Source: a virus. From it: a DNA stretch of 28,113 nucleotides. The position numbers and the translations under genes are program-made. Positions 11,855 to 21,145 of this stretch are shown here, piece after piece; position 1 is the first letter of the stretch, and the number at the start of each line of letters is the position of its first letter. The notes under the pieces were generated by a model that searched no databases, was not told the DNA's origin, and worked only from the letters and a program-made list of their open reading frames with translations. Location: positions 1 through 28,113 of the IMG/VR virus record IMGVR_UViG_3300038701_001011. One strand, given 5' to 3'.

Positions 11855-13477
11855 ATGACGGCCATAAACTATGGTACGTCAGGGAATACAGACCGGTGTC
11901 ATAGTGTAGCCGACAGCCCCCTGCTTGATCTGCCTAACGGTAATTGGCTACTGTATTTCGATTATCAATCAGGGCTAAACCCTAATTTTCCGTACATCTA
12001 CAGCCACGGCGGGACATACGGCACGATTGATTCTATACAGGTTTTTCAGAATTCATCGAGACAATTAGTAGGTAAAGTAAACGCGTTAACAGATGTTAAC
12101 TGGGGCGGTGGTGCGATAGTTCAGGGTGATAATTTCGCGGGGTATCTAACCCGACGGAATAACGCACTGTATATCGGCGGGGGGTATTTTGACGCCCCGC
12201 AGACCGTGAACGAAGGCGGCGGAACAGCAATAACCAGCGGGTATACGCCGTCCGGTATTGCTCAAATAGGGCTACGATCTGATTTAACTAGCCATGTGCA
12301 GTATGCGTTCAATGGCATAATATTTGATGTAATATTTGTTCCCGGGTATTCGATGACGCCTAACGCGCTGCGGCGTATTCTGGCTGGCGAAGCGCTGTAT
12401 AAGCAGGATTGGTGGAACAACCGAAAATTACACGCGCATGTAGCATCCGCAGACTACCCGCAGTTATACGACCTGACCGGCAATCACATAATATCCCGCA
12501 ACGGCACGGGGTACTCAACAGATGCGGCGGATGAACCGAAAATACTGAGAATACCGCCCCGCGCGGATAAGTGGAAAGAATTCGTTTTCATGGGCGGGGC
12601 AATCGGCGCGGCGCTCGACGGTGATATAACTTGCGTATCCACCATTACCGGCGATCTTACTACAGCTATAACGCTCGACGGGGATATAACCTGCGTAACT
12701 ACGGTCAACGGTACACTTACAGCGGGTACAGGGCTTTCAGGTGGAATTGACTGTGTAGCTACAGTTACCGGCGATCTGACCACAGCTATAACGCTCGACG
12801 GTGATATAACTTGTATATCTACTGTTGGTGGGGCGTTAACCACAGGAACCGGAATTTCTGGTACTATCAGTTGTGTGGCTACGGTTGCCGGGGATTTAAC
12901 AGCCGGACCAGCCCCCATAGAATTAGCCGGTGATATAACCTGTGTATCAACCGTTACCGGGGATTTGACCACTGCTATAACGCTGGCGGGGTCGATTAAT
13001 TGTATATCAACGGTAAGTGGTACACTATTTGAATTAGCGGAGTTAATTATAACCATGGCAGCCAGGGCACAAGGACGTAAAAAAAGCGATTTTCTAGCAT
13101 TAAATAATATACCGGCGGACGCCACGTTCGATTTTGTCAGCCAGGGTACGAATTATAAAATACCATTGATTGATTTTCTTACATCGTTAAATGTAACCGG
13201 TACGATAGTGCAGGACGGGGACCCGACCGGAACCCCGATACTTGACCCACAGGGGACAGTGCATAATATCCGAAACATAGAGGCGGGCGCGGGCATATTT
13301 GCTGAGGTATCCCCACAGAATGGGCTTACCCTAACGCATAATTTTAAAACCGGCACAGGTGGCGCACCTATACTGACCGGCTTGACAGATACACAACCGC
13401 AGATCGGCAATATAATAGGCGGGACCGGTATAACCGTGACCGCTGTGACCGGCGGCGTAGAAATTTCTCTCACATAA
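11855..13477 (+). CDS. LamG-like domain plus cysteine-containing repeat virion protein (540 aa)
   Basis: Three regions are visible. Residues about 25-190 look like a concanavalin/LamG-type sandwich (NWLLYFDYQ, an internal YIGGGYF, and the closing FNGIIFDVIFVPGYSMTPN). Residues about 252-395 hold seven 20-residue repeats of the form LDGDITCVSTVTGDLTTAI, each with one cysteine. Residues 401-540 start MAARAQGRKKSDFLALNNIP and look like the beginning of an independent phage protein. The first region may bind glycans, and the repeats may form a solenoid stalk. The last ORF part has an in-frame ATG at 13055 with GGAG 12 bp before it, so a second, shorter product is possible. The stop overlaps the next start (TAATG). 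Confidence 0.7.
   Translation: MTAINYGTSGNTDRCHSVADSPLLDLPNGNWLLYFDYQSGLNPNFPYIYSHGGTYGTIDSIQVFQNSSRQLVGKVNALTDVNWGGGAIVQGDNFAGYLTRRNNALYIGGGYFDAPQTVNEGGGTAITSGYTPSGIAQIGLRSDLTSHVQYAFNGIIFDVIFVPGYSMTPNALRRILAGEALYKQDWWNNRKLHAHVASADYPQLYDLTGNHIISRNGTGYSTDAADEPKILRIPPRADKWKEFVFMGGAIGAALDGDITCVSTITGDLTTAITLDGDITCVTTVNGTLTAGTGLSGGIDCVATVTGDLTTAITLDGDITCISTVGGALTTGTGISGTISCVATVAGDLTAGPAPIELAGDITCVSTVTGDLTTAITLAGSINCISTVSGTLFELAELIITMAARAQGRKKSDFLALNNIPADATFDFVSQGTNYKIPLIDFLTSLNVTGTIVQDGDPTGTPILDPQGTVHNIRNIEAGAGIFAEVSPQNGLTLTHNFKTGTGGAPILTGLTDTQPQIGNIIGGTGITVTAVTGGVEISLT
12611..13030 (+). repeat. seven 60-bp coding repeats
   Basis: Successive units of about 60 bp encode a 20-residue motif centred on GDITC or GTISC. 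DNA identity between units is high (GGTGATATAAC recurs) but not exact; one unit is about 9 bp longer. They form the central section of the 540-residue protein. Confidence 0.85.
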
Positions 13478-14937
13478 TGCCGCGCGTAATATTACCAATA
13501 GCAAACGGGGCTTACGTAAGCAGGAGCCTACCATTGAGCGCGCAACAGTGCGTTAACTGGTATCCTGTGGTTGACCCTAACCCGGTTTTAAATCCTGAGT
13601 ATCTACTGGGTACTCCTGGATTTTATCAGTTGGCTACGTCCGGGGAAAATATTGATGACGCGAACAGAGGCGCCCATGTTATGGCGGGTGCGGCATATTT
13701 CGTCAATGGTAATAAACTGTACCGGCTTGAATCCGACACGACTACATTAACCGATCTTGGAACTATCACGGGGTCCGGCCCGGTTTGGATGGTAGATAAT
13801 GGTACTCAGTTATGTATTTTAGTACCCGGCGCTACCTCGACCGGCTACATATTTACGACAGACCCGGACACACTTACAACGATAACAGACTTAGATTTTA
13901 CTGCAAGCGGGCAGCCTCAGACTGTCGTTTATATCGACGGGTATTTCCTGTTCACCACCGATAGTAAAAAATTTATCGTATCCGAACTAAATGACGGACT
14001 TAATTATAACGCTCTTGATTTTGGAAGCGCTGAAGCCGACCCGGACGACATAACGGCGGCTATAGTTTTTCGTAATCAGCTATTTATCGCGGGTTCTAAT
14101 ACTATCGAGGCATTTCAAAACGTAGGTGGGGCTGATTTCCCGTTTCAACGCACTGGGTTAGTTATAGAAAAAGGCGTATACGCGCCGCACTCGTTGATAT
14201 CGGCGAATGATACATTCATGTTCGTAGGCGGGGCGGAACGCGAACAGCCTGCAGTGTGGGCACTCAACGGTAACAGTGTAACGAAGGTTTCCACGGAAGC
14301 GATTGATTCAGAATTGCAGAAATTTACCGCTTCCGAAATAGCGAACACATCAGCGTGGTCTTACGCAGCCGAAGGGCATTATTTTGTAGGGTTTTCGTTT
14401 CCGTCGACTACGTTTGTATATGATACTACGTCCGGGCGCTGGCATGAGAGACGATCACAGATTCAAAACGCTATAGGGCAGGGCGTGTCCGTGCAATACC
14501 GGGTAGCCTCCATAGTTCAAGCGTATGGCTGTTTAATCGTCGGCGACCGGCGGGACGGGCGAATAGGTAAGCTGGATTACGACAGTTACAGAGAATACGA
14601 TAATAATATAGTTCGCACGGTATCTACACAGCCATTTCAAAACGACATGAATACAATGTTTGTTTCGTCGATAGAGTTAACGGTAGAGTCAGGTGTAGGA
14701 AATTCCGACGCCCCCGACCCTGTGATAGTTATGGACATGAGTCTGGACGGCGGGAAAACGTTTAAATTCAGCCGGGAGCGTAGACTCGGGAGACAGGGCG
14801 AATATAAGCATAGAACGATATGGCGCAGAAATGGCCGTGTCCCGCGTTTCGTGGTATTGCGTTTTGTGTTGAGTGACCCGGTTAAACCTGTTATATTACA
14901 GCTAACTGCAAATATTAAAGGTCCAGACAATGCCTAA
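13477..14937 (+). CDS. P22 gp10-like tail hub / packaged DNA stabilisation protein
   Basis: This encodes 486 residues (P22 gp10 is about 472). The start MPRVILPIANGAYVSRSLPL, then QQCVNWYPVVDPN, is the typical opening of this family, followed by the 'GTPGF' segment and a series of beta-propeller-like strands (YFVNGNKLYRLE, PQTVVYIDGYFLFTT, NQLFIAGSNTIEAFQNVG, FMFVGGAE, VYDTTSGRWHER). In P22 gp10 forms the six-fold hub to which tailspikes attach and helps retain the DNA. It lies in the gp10 slot. Coupled to its neighbours by TAATG upstream and by an 8-bp overlap downstream. Confidence 0.87.
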   Translation: MPRVILPIANGAYVSRSLPLSAQQCVNWYPVVDPNPVLNPEYLLGTPGFYQLATSGENIDDANRGAHVMAGAAYFVNGNKLYRLESDTTTLTDLGTITGSGPVWMVDNGTQLCILVPGATSTGYIFTTDPDTLTTITDLDFTASGQPQTVVYIDGYFLFTTDSKKFIVSELNDGLNYNALDFGSAEADPDDITAAIVFRNQLFIAGSNTIEAFQNVGGADFPFQRTGLVIEKGVYAPHSLISANDTFMFVGGAEREQPAVWALNGNSVTKVSTEAIDSELQKFTASEIANTSAWSYAAEGHYFVGFSFPSTTFVYDTTSGRWHERRSQIQNAIGQGVSVQYRVASIVQAYGCLIVGDRRDGRIGKLDYDSYREYDNNIVRTVSTQPFQNDMNTMFVSSIELTVESGVGNSDAPDPVIVMDMSLDGGKTFKFSRERRLGRQGEYKHRTIWRRNGRVPRFVVLRFVLSDPVKPVILQLTANIKGPDNA

Positions 14938-15193
14938 ATCCCCCCTGGTAGTACCATCCGCAAGCCAGCCAGTAATTGGCCAATCCGGGGAAATATCCCC
15001 CGCGTTTTTCCAGTTTTTATCTAATGTAGCAGCCATTTCCCCGATCGTAGGAACCGGCAGCCCGGAGGGGGCGGTATACGCCCCGCAGTATTCTTTGTAT
15101 ATCGATGAAACCACACCTACCGCGCCGGTAACGTACCGAAAAATGATTACAAGCGTATCCGGTGACACAAAGAAGGGCTGGGTGGTTGTATGA
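14930..15193 (+). CDS. small tail-associated protein (87 aa) in the tail-needle slot
   Basis: The product contains GTGSPEGAVYAPQYSLYIDE and ends with KKGWVVV. 'GSPEG.V.A..GSLY.D' with a following '..GWV' is a short beta motif found in phage tail and fibre proteins. In P22 the trimeric coiled-coil needle gp26 (233 residues) is coded here, but this protein has no heptad coiled coil, so it is probably not a conventional needle. It might cap or link tail parts. It overlaps gp10 by 8 bp and the next gene by ATGA. Confidence 0.6.
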   Translation: MPKSPLVVPSASQPVIGQSGEISPAFFQFLSNVAAISPIVGTGSPEGAVYAPQYSLYIDETTPTAPVTYRKMITSVSGDTKKGWVVV

Positions 15194-15681
15194 GCCTGCT
15201 AATAGAGCGTACATTCAACGCGGATTTAGTTAAACGTGTTCTTACCCTGCCTGAGATGTGGCGGACGATAGCAGAGGACGGCGTAGAACCAGAAGATTTT
15301 GAACCCGACATGAACGGGGAGTTATGGCTCGCTATCTGGGATGATATGGAAATTATAGGTGTATTTAATCTACATTCATGGACACGGACCAACGCGCAAA
15401 TTCACGCGCATGTAATACCGAATCACCGTAAAAAATACAGCAAGAAAGCAGGCGGCGTGGCGCTACGGTATATTTATGATAAATACCCGATGATCAATAA
15501 AATCAATGCAGTAATCCCGGTAATATACCGTAATGTGAGAAATTTTACTGAGGGGTTCGGTTTTCGCCTTGAAGGTGTTAATAAACTAAGTTATACTAAA
15601 GGCGGTAACGTCATAGATCAGTGGTATATGGGCATAACGCGAGATGAAATAGGGGTCTATCTTAGTGGGCAAGGTATTTAA
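15190..15681 (+). CDS. P22 gp14-like (DUF2824) GNAT-fold protein
   Basis: The 163-residue product (P22 gp14 is about 172) has the GNAT acetyltransferase strand order: LWLAIWDDMEIIGVFNL, then IHAHVIPNHRKKYSKKAGG with the basic acetyl-CoA-loop region, then INAVIPVIYRNVRNFTEGFG, ending with FRLEGV. P22 gp14 and DUF2824 belong to this fold and lie at the same place, before the ejection proteins. Their role in head or virion completion is not well defined. Whether it still acetylates anything is unknown. ATGA overlap with the preceding gene sets the start. Confidence 0.75.
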   Translation: MSLLIERTFNADLVKRVLTLPEMWRTIAEDGVEPEDFEPDMNGELWLAIWDDMEIIGVFNLHSWTRTNAQIHAHVIPNHRKKYSKKAGGVALRYIYDKYPMINKINAVIPVIYRNVRNFTEGFGFRLEGVNKLSYTKGGNVIDQWYMGITRDEIGVYLSGQGI

Positions 15682-16354
15682 AGGCATTTTCGGCGGTAAA
15701 GATACCAGCCAACAGAACTTAACGCTAGAAGATAATCGGCGCCGGCAAGATTTTATTGAGGAGGCCACGCGGCAAGCTCGCAGCGATGTATTGAGGGTTG
15801 CGCCAGGTGCGGAACAGGCACGAAACGCGGGTTTTAAATCCGCTATTGATGCATTGACGGGCGTATCCTCAGCACGTATAGACGCACTGCAAAACGCTGG
15901 TATGCTGGGGCAATCCGCGTTAGTAGGTGGCCTAAACCTAACGAAAGACGCGTTATTAGGAAACCCAACCGATTTTACAGGATTTCAACCCCGCCAGGTA
16001 CGCGTAGATAGTAGCGTATTGAATCGTCAATTACCACAATCCCCCGGCATAGCGCAATCATTAAGCACCCCGAATTTTGAAGAGCGAGAACTCGCGCGTG
16101 GTATCCAGACCGACGCGGATTTATTTAATGCTGCATCGCGGGGGGAGATACCCGGGTTAACGTCCGATGAACAGCAGTTTTTCGCGCAATTATTGACCGG
16201 TAGCCCTGAATTTAATATGTCTAGTCGTTTCGTTGGCGACCCGCTAGGGCAGATACCCGGCGTTATCGGTGCACCCGAAGCGGAATTAACACCACAGAAC
16301 AGAAACAGAGTATCAAACCTATTAACCCAATTCGATAAATTTCGGAGGCCGTAA
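15665..16354 (+). CDS. gp7-like ejection (internal virion) protein
   Basis: A GTG start at 15665 inside the end of the previous gene gives 229 residues, which is the length I recall for P22 gp7. The N-terminus reads MGKVFKGIFGGKDTSQQ, followed by a helical Ala/Arg/Gln-rich region (RRRQDFIEEATRQARSDVLR) and a loop-rich C-terminal half. No recognisable catalytic motif. The assignment follows from position (after gp14, before further ejection proteins), length and composition. In P22 the ejection proteins leave the virion with the DNA and help form a channel across the periplasm. Confidence 0.7.
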   Translation: MGKVFKGIFGGKDTSQQNLTLEDNRRRQDFIEEATRQARSDVLRVAPGAEQARNAGFKSAIDALTGVSSARIDALQNAGMLGQSALVGGLNLTKDALLGNPTDFTGFQPRQVRVDSSVLNRQLPQSPGIAQSLSTPNFEERELARGIQTDADLFNAASRGEIPGLTSDEQQFFAQLLTGSPEFNMSSRFVGDPLGQIPGVIGAPEAELTPQNRNRVSNLLTQFDKFRRP

Positions 16355-16356
16355 CT

Positions 16357-17754
16357 GTGGCTACACTGATACGTGATGCAAGCGGGCGTATAACCGACCG
16401 CGCAGGGCCATCAGCCGCAGCGGTACAAGCTCGTAATGCTGCATTGGCACGTGGTAGCATAAACGTACCCACGGCGTTGAGCGGTCAGAATTTCGGCGTC
16501 GAATCATTAGTACTTGGCAATGTTGTACCTGGCACAGACCCGGCAACAGCCGCAGCGCTTCAGGGGATAATAGATCAGGCACAAGCGCGCGCGTTTCCTC
16601 AATTATCACAGCATCAACAGGCTACACCGTCTCAGACCGGGCTAGCGGGGGCAGAAAGTGCATTTAGTTCTGCTCTCGCCTCAGCTCTAGCAGGTCTGCA
16701 ACAGGGTATAGGACAATCCCGATTTGATTTACAGCGCAGGCAAGCCGATATTGACCGGCTGGTTCGAGGTGCGCAAGAATCACTATCGCCATTCATAAAA
16801 CCCGGCATCGACGCCGGAAACGTTCAGGCGGCATTGACCGGGGCGCTCGGACCGGAGGCGCAAGCGCAAGCAATACAGAATTTTCAATCATCCCCAGGAC
16901 AACAGTTTTTACAAGAGCGCGGCCAGCGTGCGGTAACTCGTAACGCTGCGGCGCTTGGCGGGCTTGGCGGGGGTAGAGTACAACAAGAATTGCAACGTCA
17001 GGGGGTTGATACCGCGCAGCTAGACTTTGGGAATAATTTTGATCGGCTGGGTGTGGTAGCGAATCGCGGGTTTCAAGGCGCGGGTTTGTCTACAGGTTTA
17101 ACCGGTCAGCAGATCGGCCAGATCGGGCAAACGTCCGCTAATCTCGGAAGTCTGGGGCTGGCCGGCGGACAAACAGCGGCAAATCTGGCATTTAATACTG
17201 GGCAATCCTTAGGTAACGCCCGCACCCGTGTAGGCGAGCAACTCGCAGCAGCCACAAGCGGGACTACTAGCGCACTAGCCGACTTGATCAACCGCCAGGG
17301 TACAGGTATTTCTGACGCGCTGGGCGAGGGTGGCAGTAATATATCTAATCTGCTGGTCAATCAAGGGCTGCAACAGTCTACAAACTCACTCGATATTGCT
17401 AAACTATTGGCTGGTATCGGTACGGGTTCAGCTAGTCAGGTGGCCGGATTGCCTGGAATCCCAGGAATACAGAATCAACAGGGTATACTTGAAGGCGTGG
17501 GCAAGGCCGCGTCTGGTATAGGTACGGCTATTGCCGCGTCGGATGTACGACTAAAACAGAATATTAAGCATGTGGGCATAACCCCAGGCGGTAATAACCT
17601 CTACACGTGGGTGTGGAATGCTGCGGGCCGCGCAATTACCGGCGCTGTTAACGGATATGGGGTATTAGCGCAAGAGTTGATTGAAACCACACCCGAAGCG
17701 GTTATAATGGGCGAACATGGGTATTTAATGGTTGACTACGGCAAGGTCGAATAA
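16357..17754 (+). CDS. gp20-like ejection protein with C-terminal S74-like domain
   Basis: A GTG start at 16357 is supported by GGAGG at 16344-16348. The 465-residue product (P22 gp20 is about 471) is rich in Gln, Gly, Ala and Asn, with repeated 'QIGQIGQ' and 'LNLG/SLG' stretches (about residues 240-300). From about residue 394 it changes to SDVRLKQNI, then LYTWVWNAAG, then GYGVLAQELIETTPEAV, and GYLMVDYGKVE. This is the order of the S74 intramolecular chaperone domain of tail fibres, including the Ser-Asp at its head, in a short (about 71-residue) form. The domain may aid trimer folding or be cut off. Confidence 0.75.
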   Translation: MATLIRDASGRITDRAGPSAAAVQARNAALARGSINVPTALSGQNFGVESLVLGNVVPGTDPATAAALQGIIDQAQARAFPQLSQHQQATPSQTGLAGAESAFSSALASALAGLQQGIGQSRFDLQRRQADIDRLVRGAQESLSPFIKPGIDAGNVQAALTGALGPEAQAQAIQNFQSSPGQQFLQERGQRAVTRNAAALGGLGGGRVQQELQRQGVDTAQLDFGNNFDRLGVVANRGFQGAGLSTGLTGQQIGQIGQTSANLGSLGLAGGQTAANLAFNTGQSLGNARTRVGEQLAAATSGTTSALADLINRQGTGISDALGEGGSNISNLLVNQGLQQSTNSLDIAKLLAGIGTGSASQVAGLPGIPGIQNQQGILEGVGKAASGIGTAIAASDVRLKQNIKHVGITPGGNNLYTWVWNAAGRAITGAVNGYGVLAQELIETTPEAVIMGEHGYLMVDYGKVE

Positions 17755-18986
17755 TGGCTGAAAAGAGCATATTAGATAGAATCGGTTTAGGTCTCCAGGG
17801 GTTTGGGGCGGGCGTCGGGGGACGCGGTCCTGAGTTCCTGGCGGGCTTAAGACAGGAGCAACAGCAGCAGCAAGAGTCCCTATCTAAAGAGCGGCAAGAC
17901 GCGTTATTAAAAGACGCGTTTATAGTATCGCAACACTTACAGAGTGGGCGTATTGATTCGGCTATTAATCTGCTACAGAACCGTGTGAATAATATCCAAC
18001 AGCTTGGAGGGGATCCAACGGATTCGGCGGGGTTATTACAGCAGATTCAATCCGGCGATACTGAAGGGGCGCTCGCAGAGTTGCAGCCGCTTATACAGTT
18101 TGCACAGGCGGAAGGGCGGCTAAATATCCCGCAGGAAGCACAGACCAGGCGCGAACTGGTAGACGGTCAGATAATCGATATTCCCCCGACCGGGCCAGTA
18201 ACTGCGCAGGACATAGAGGGATTCCGACGACCCGCCCCAGAGTTTAAACAACAGATTATAGACGGGCAGGTGATTAATTTAGACCCTACCACCGGGCAGG
18301 CGTCAGCCGCACCAATTCCGGGGTTTAGAAAAGCTCAACCTGATGGATTTGAGCGCATGATTAAGATGCGCCGGTTACAGCTGGATGAAGCAAAAGCGCG
18401 CGGGGCGATGGAGAAATTAACCCCCGGGCTTGAGAAAGTTCTATTTTCATCACAGGACGCGGCGGTTGAATCTCAGCGGCAAGCCGCACAGTTCAATAAC
18501 CTGGCGGATGATTTCGAACGGTTTGTAAAATCCCCTAGTGGGTTGCAAGTGACTGCCGCTGAAGCTCTCAAGAATATGTTGGGCGGGCGTGATGAACTAA
18601 GCCGATTACGCACCGAATACGACAGGGTACGTATATCTAAAGCCGTGGAAAACGTTGCACCCCCCGCTTCCGATTCAGATATAGCGAATGCCTTGAAAGG
18701 TTTTCCGCCACCTAACGCAAGCGCGGCGGAGATAGCCTCATTCCTGCGGGGTTCGGCGGAACTGTCACAAATGGACGCGGCGTATAATCAATTCAAGGGT
18801 GATTTTATCAGTAATAAAACAACCGGGCGCGGGCTTAACCAGACCTGGCGGAAAGAAATAAAACCTCCTAAATTAAATGGACAGACTATTAACGTATCGG
18901 ATATCTATATAGATTCTGCAAAACGTGGAATTAGCCCGGAAAAAGCGCTCGAAATGTTAGGTTTAACCGAAGGTGACCTTTACTAA
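17754..18986 (+). CDS. internal virion / ejection protein (410 aa)
   Basis: The N-terminus has a glycine-rich amphipathic segment (ILDRIGLGLQGFGAGVGG), then a Gln-rich stretch (RQEQQQQQESLSKERQDALL), two short repeats with an ELVDGQIIDI / QIIDGQVINL pattern, and a long helical C-terminal half (about residues 195-400). There is no known catalytic motif. It starts on the TAATG overlap with the gp20-like gene and ends the same way on the next, so the three are made together. It is an extra ejection-type protein compared with the three of P22. Confidence 0.6.
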   Translation: MAEKSILDRIGLGLQGFGAGVGGRGPEFLAGLRQEQQQQQESLSKERQDALLKDAFIVSQHLQSGRIDSAINLLQNRVNNIQQLGGDPTDSAGLLQQIQSGDTEGALAELQPLIQFAQAEGRLNIPQEAQTRRELVDGQIIDIPPTGPVTAQDIEGFRRPAPEFKQQIIDGQVINLDPTTGQASAAPIPGFRKAQPDGFERMIKMRRLQLDEAKARGAMEKLTPGLEKVLFSSQDAAVESQRQAAQFNNLADDFERFVKSPSGLQVTAAEALKNMLGGRDELSRLRTEYDRVRISKAVENVAPPASDSDIANALKGFPPPNASAAEIASFLRGSAELSQMDAAYNQFKGDFISNKTTGRGLNQTWRKEIKPPKLNGQTINVSDIYIDSAKRGISPEKALEMLGLTEGDLY

Positions 18987-21145
18987 TGGCGGATATATTC
19001 GAGAAATTAGAAAGAGCCACAAAAGACCAGCGCGCGCAAGCCGTTAAGCAGGGCGGCGGCGATATATTCGACATGGTGGAGTTAGAAGAAACCGGACAGC
19101 TTCCACAGGATTCTCCTGCACGTCAAAACCCAGGAACCGTGGACGCAATAGACGAATTGAACGCCAGCTTATCAGGGTTGCAAAAATTCACGATCGGATT
19201 AGGGCGGGGGTTGACTAACGTTGCGCGCGGGCTGGGGCTGGCGGAACAGGAGGACCCGGTAACTAAACGCGCTTTTGAGCGCATGGCCGATGATAGTGTT
19301 ATCCCTACAGTTGGGCAGGTTGTAGGGGAGGCTGCGCCATTTGTGGCCGCTGCGCCGTTGGCCGGTGCGGGGCTTACCACATCGACCGCAGGGCGAACGC
19401 TAATACCCGCGGCACAGAGTACAGCGGCGCGTATTCTCGGAACTGGTGCACTTGGCGCGGCGGAAGGTTCCATAATTTCTAAAGGGGGCGGGGGTGACAC
19501 GACTGACATTCTGGCGGGTGGAGCTATTGGGGGCGCTTTGGCGGGTGGCATTGAGGCTATCAGCCCTGTCATTGGCCGCCTGGGGCGTGCATTATTTCAA
19601 CGGCTAGGAAAGACACCGAAGGGGCCGCTATTGACCCCGGATGGAACGCCTACACCCGAATTTCAAGCCGCACTCGACCAGACCGGAACCCGTTTCGAGG
19701 ATCTCACAGAAGAGGCATTTACACTAGTAAACCGTGAAGGGGTAAACCCTGAACAGGCTGCACGTGCCGCCCGTTTTCAATCGCAGGGAATACCGGCGAC
19801 GGCGGGCGATATTACGCAGGATTTCGCGCAGCAAGCCAAAGAACAACGTTTACTCAATCAGGCAGGCATTGAAGCGGCTGAACCGTTACGACAAATGAAG
19901 TTGCAGCAGAGTCAGGCATTCACTGGCAAAGTTGACGATCTGGTGAACTCGCTAGGTGTGGCGGACGATCTGGGCGAATCGGTGAAAACCGCATTGACCG
20001 GGCGTAAAGAACTGTTACAAGCGGAAAAGAACGCGCTCTATAAACAGGTCGCCGAAACCGCGCCCGAAGTTGCCAACATGCCGTTATTCACCGGGTCAAT
20101 ATCCGAGGCGATACCAGGCCAGCGGGAAATGCGGAGACTATCACAGATTCAAGGTAACCAGATACCAGCGGTTAAAGATTTGCTCGTAGAGTTTGGAATC
20201 GATAAAACCCCTGAATCCGTGGAGAAATTTATAAAATCCGGCGGCGAGGTAGTACCGCTCAATATCGGTAATTTTGAAGATTTCCGGCAGGGGCTATTGC
20301 GCGCCGCACGGGGCGATAATACCGGGGCCACTTCGGTAGTTACCGGGCCGCTACAGCGTGCACTTGACGCCGAAGCCGAACTAATAGACGACGCATTAAA
20401 AGCGCGGGGCGGGGATATTGCCCCCACGGTACTAGATACGCTGAAGGCTGCACGCGAACGGGTGCGAACGATTAAAACGGAATTTTCACCCCAGGCAATA
20501 ACCGGGCGTTTAATTAATACGAAGCAGGACGGGGTAACCCCGGTAATTGAGGCGTCAAAAGTAGCGCGTGAATTATTAAAAGCCGATTCACGCGGCGTTG
20601 CTAGTATTGAAAATCTACAACGCACTATGGCCAGCTTACGTAAAGCGGGTAAGCCTGGTCAGAAAGCAATTAAGAACATGCAGGCAGCCGTGGTTATGAA
20701 TGCCCTGGAAGATAGTTTAAAAGCCGTATCTAATAAGACATCCGGGGCGCAAATGTTTAACCCCGCGCAGTTTTCTAAATCCCTGGAAAATCTTGGAGAA
20801 AAGAAATTACAAGAAGTGTTTCGGGGTAATGAAAAAGCACTGTCCCGGTTAATGAATTTAAAAGCCACTGCCCGCGATATCGTACCAGCGGCAGCGGCCA
20901 CCCCGAAAGGTTCAGCGCCGGTAATATTAGACGTGTTATCGCGTGCGTCAAGTATGCCAGGACTCGCGGCGGTGAGAGATACTATAAACTTCGTAGTTAG
21001 GGCCGGTGCGGATGATCGAGCAGTTAGAAAAGCGATGAATTCGAAACCAGCATTCCGGCGGGTACTAACGAATATGGAAACGGATTTTCCATCAATCGCG
21101 GCGGCTATCGGCGTATCCGCAGCATTAAAAGATGAGCAAGAATAA
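18986..21145 (+). CDS. gp16-like ejection protein with glycine-zipper hydrophobic region (719 aa)
   Basis: The product begins with a charged helical part, then residues about 105-205 are hydrophobic and small-residue rich (VGEAAPFVAAAPLAGAGL, then LAGGAIGGALAGGIEAISPV). Such a glycine-zipper-like region can insert in membranes. Residues from about 225 on are helical and charged (ARAARFQSQGIPATAGDITQ, then long KE/RQ helices). P22 gp16, about 609 residues and the last of its ejection proteins, is required to get DNA across the inner membrane. Position, size and membrane-like region fit. No lytic transglycosylase motif is evident. TAATG overlaps join it to both neighbours. Confidence 0.7.
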   Translation: MADIFEKLERATKDQRAQAVKQGGGDIFDMVELEETGQLPQDSPARQNPGTVDAIDELNASLSGLQKFTIGLGRGLTNVARGLGLAEQEDPVTKRAFERMADDSVIPTVGQVVGEAAPFVAAAPLAGAGLTTSTAGRTLIPAAQSTAARILGTGALGAAEGSIISKGGGGDTTDILAGGAIGGALAGGIEAISPVIGRLGRALFQRLGKTPKGPLLTPDGTPTPEFQAALDQTGTRFEDLTEEAFTLVNREGVNPEQAARAARFQSQGIPATAGDITQDFAQQAKEQRLLNQAGIEAAEPLRQMKLQQSQAFTGKVDDLVNSLGVADDLGESVKTALTGRKELLQAEKNALYKQVAETAPEVANMPLFTGSISEAIPGQREMRRLSQIQGNQIPAVKDLLVEFGIDKTPESVEKFIKSGGEVVPLNIGNFEDFRQGLLRAARGDNTGATSVVTGPLQRALDAEAELIDDALKARGGDIAPTVLDTLKAARERVRTIKTEFSPQAITGRLINTKQDGVTPVIEASKVARELLKADSRGVASIENLQRTMASLRKAGKPGQKAIKNMQAAVVMNALEDSLKAVSNKTSGAQMFNPAQFSKSLENLGEKKLQEVFRGNEKALSRLMNLKATARDIVPAAAATPKGSAPVILDVLSRASSMPGLAAVRDTINFVVRAGADDRAVRKAMNSKPAFRRVLTNMETDFPSIAAAIGVSAALKDEQE

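Noticed and set aside
12484-13125. 213-codon minus-strand ORF opposite the 60-bp repeats
   Set aside because: Repeat-derived shadow (PVTVDTQVISP pattern) of the plus-strand coding repeats.
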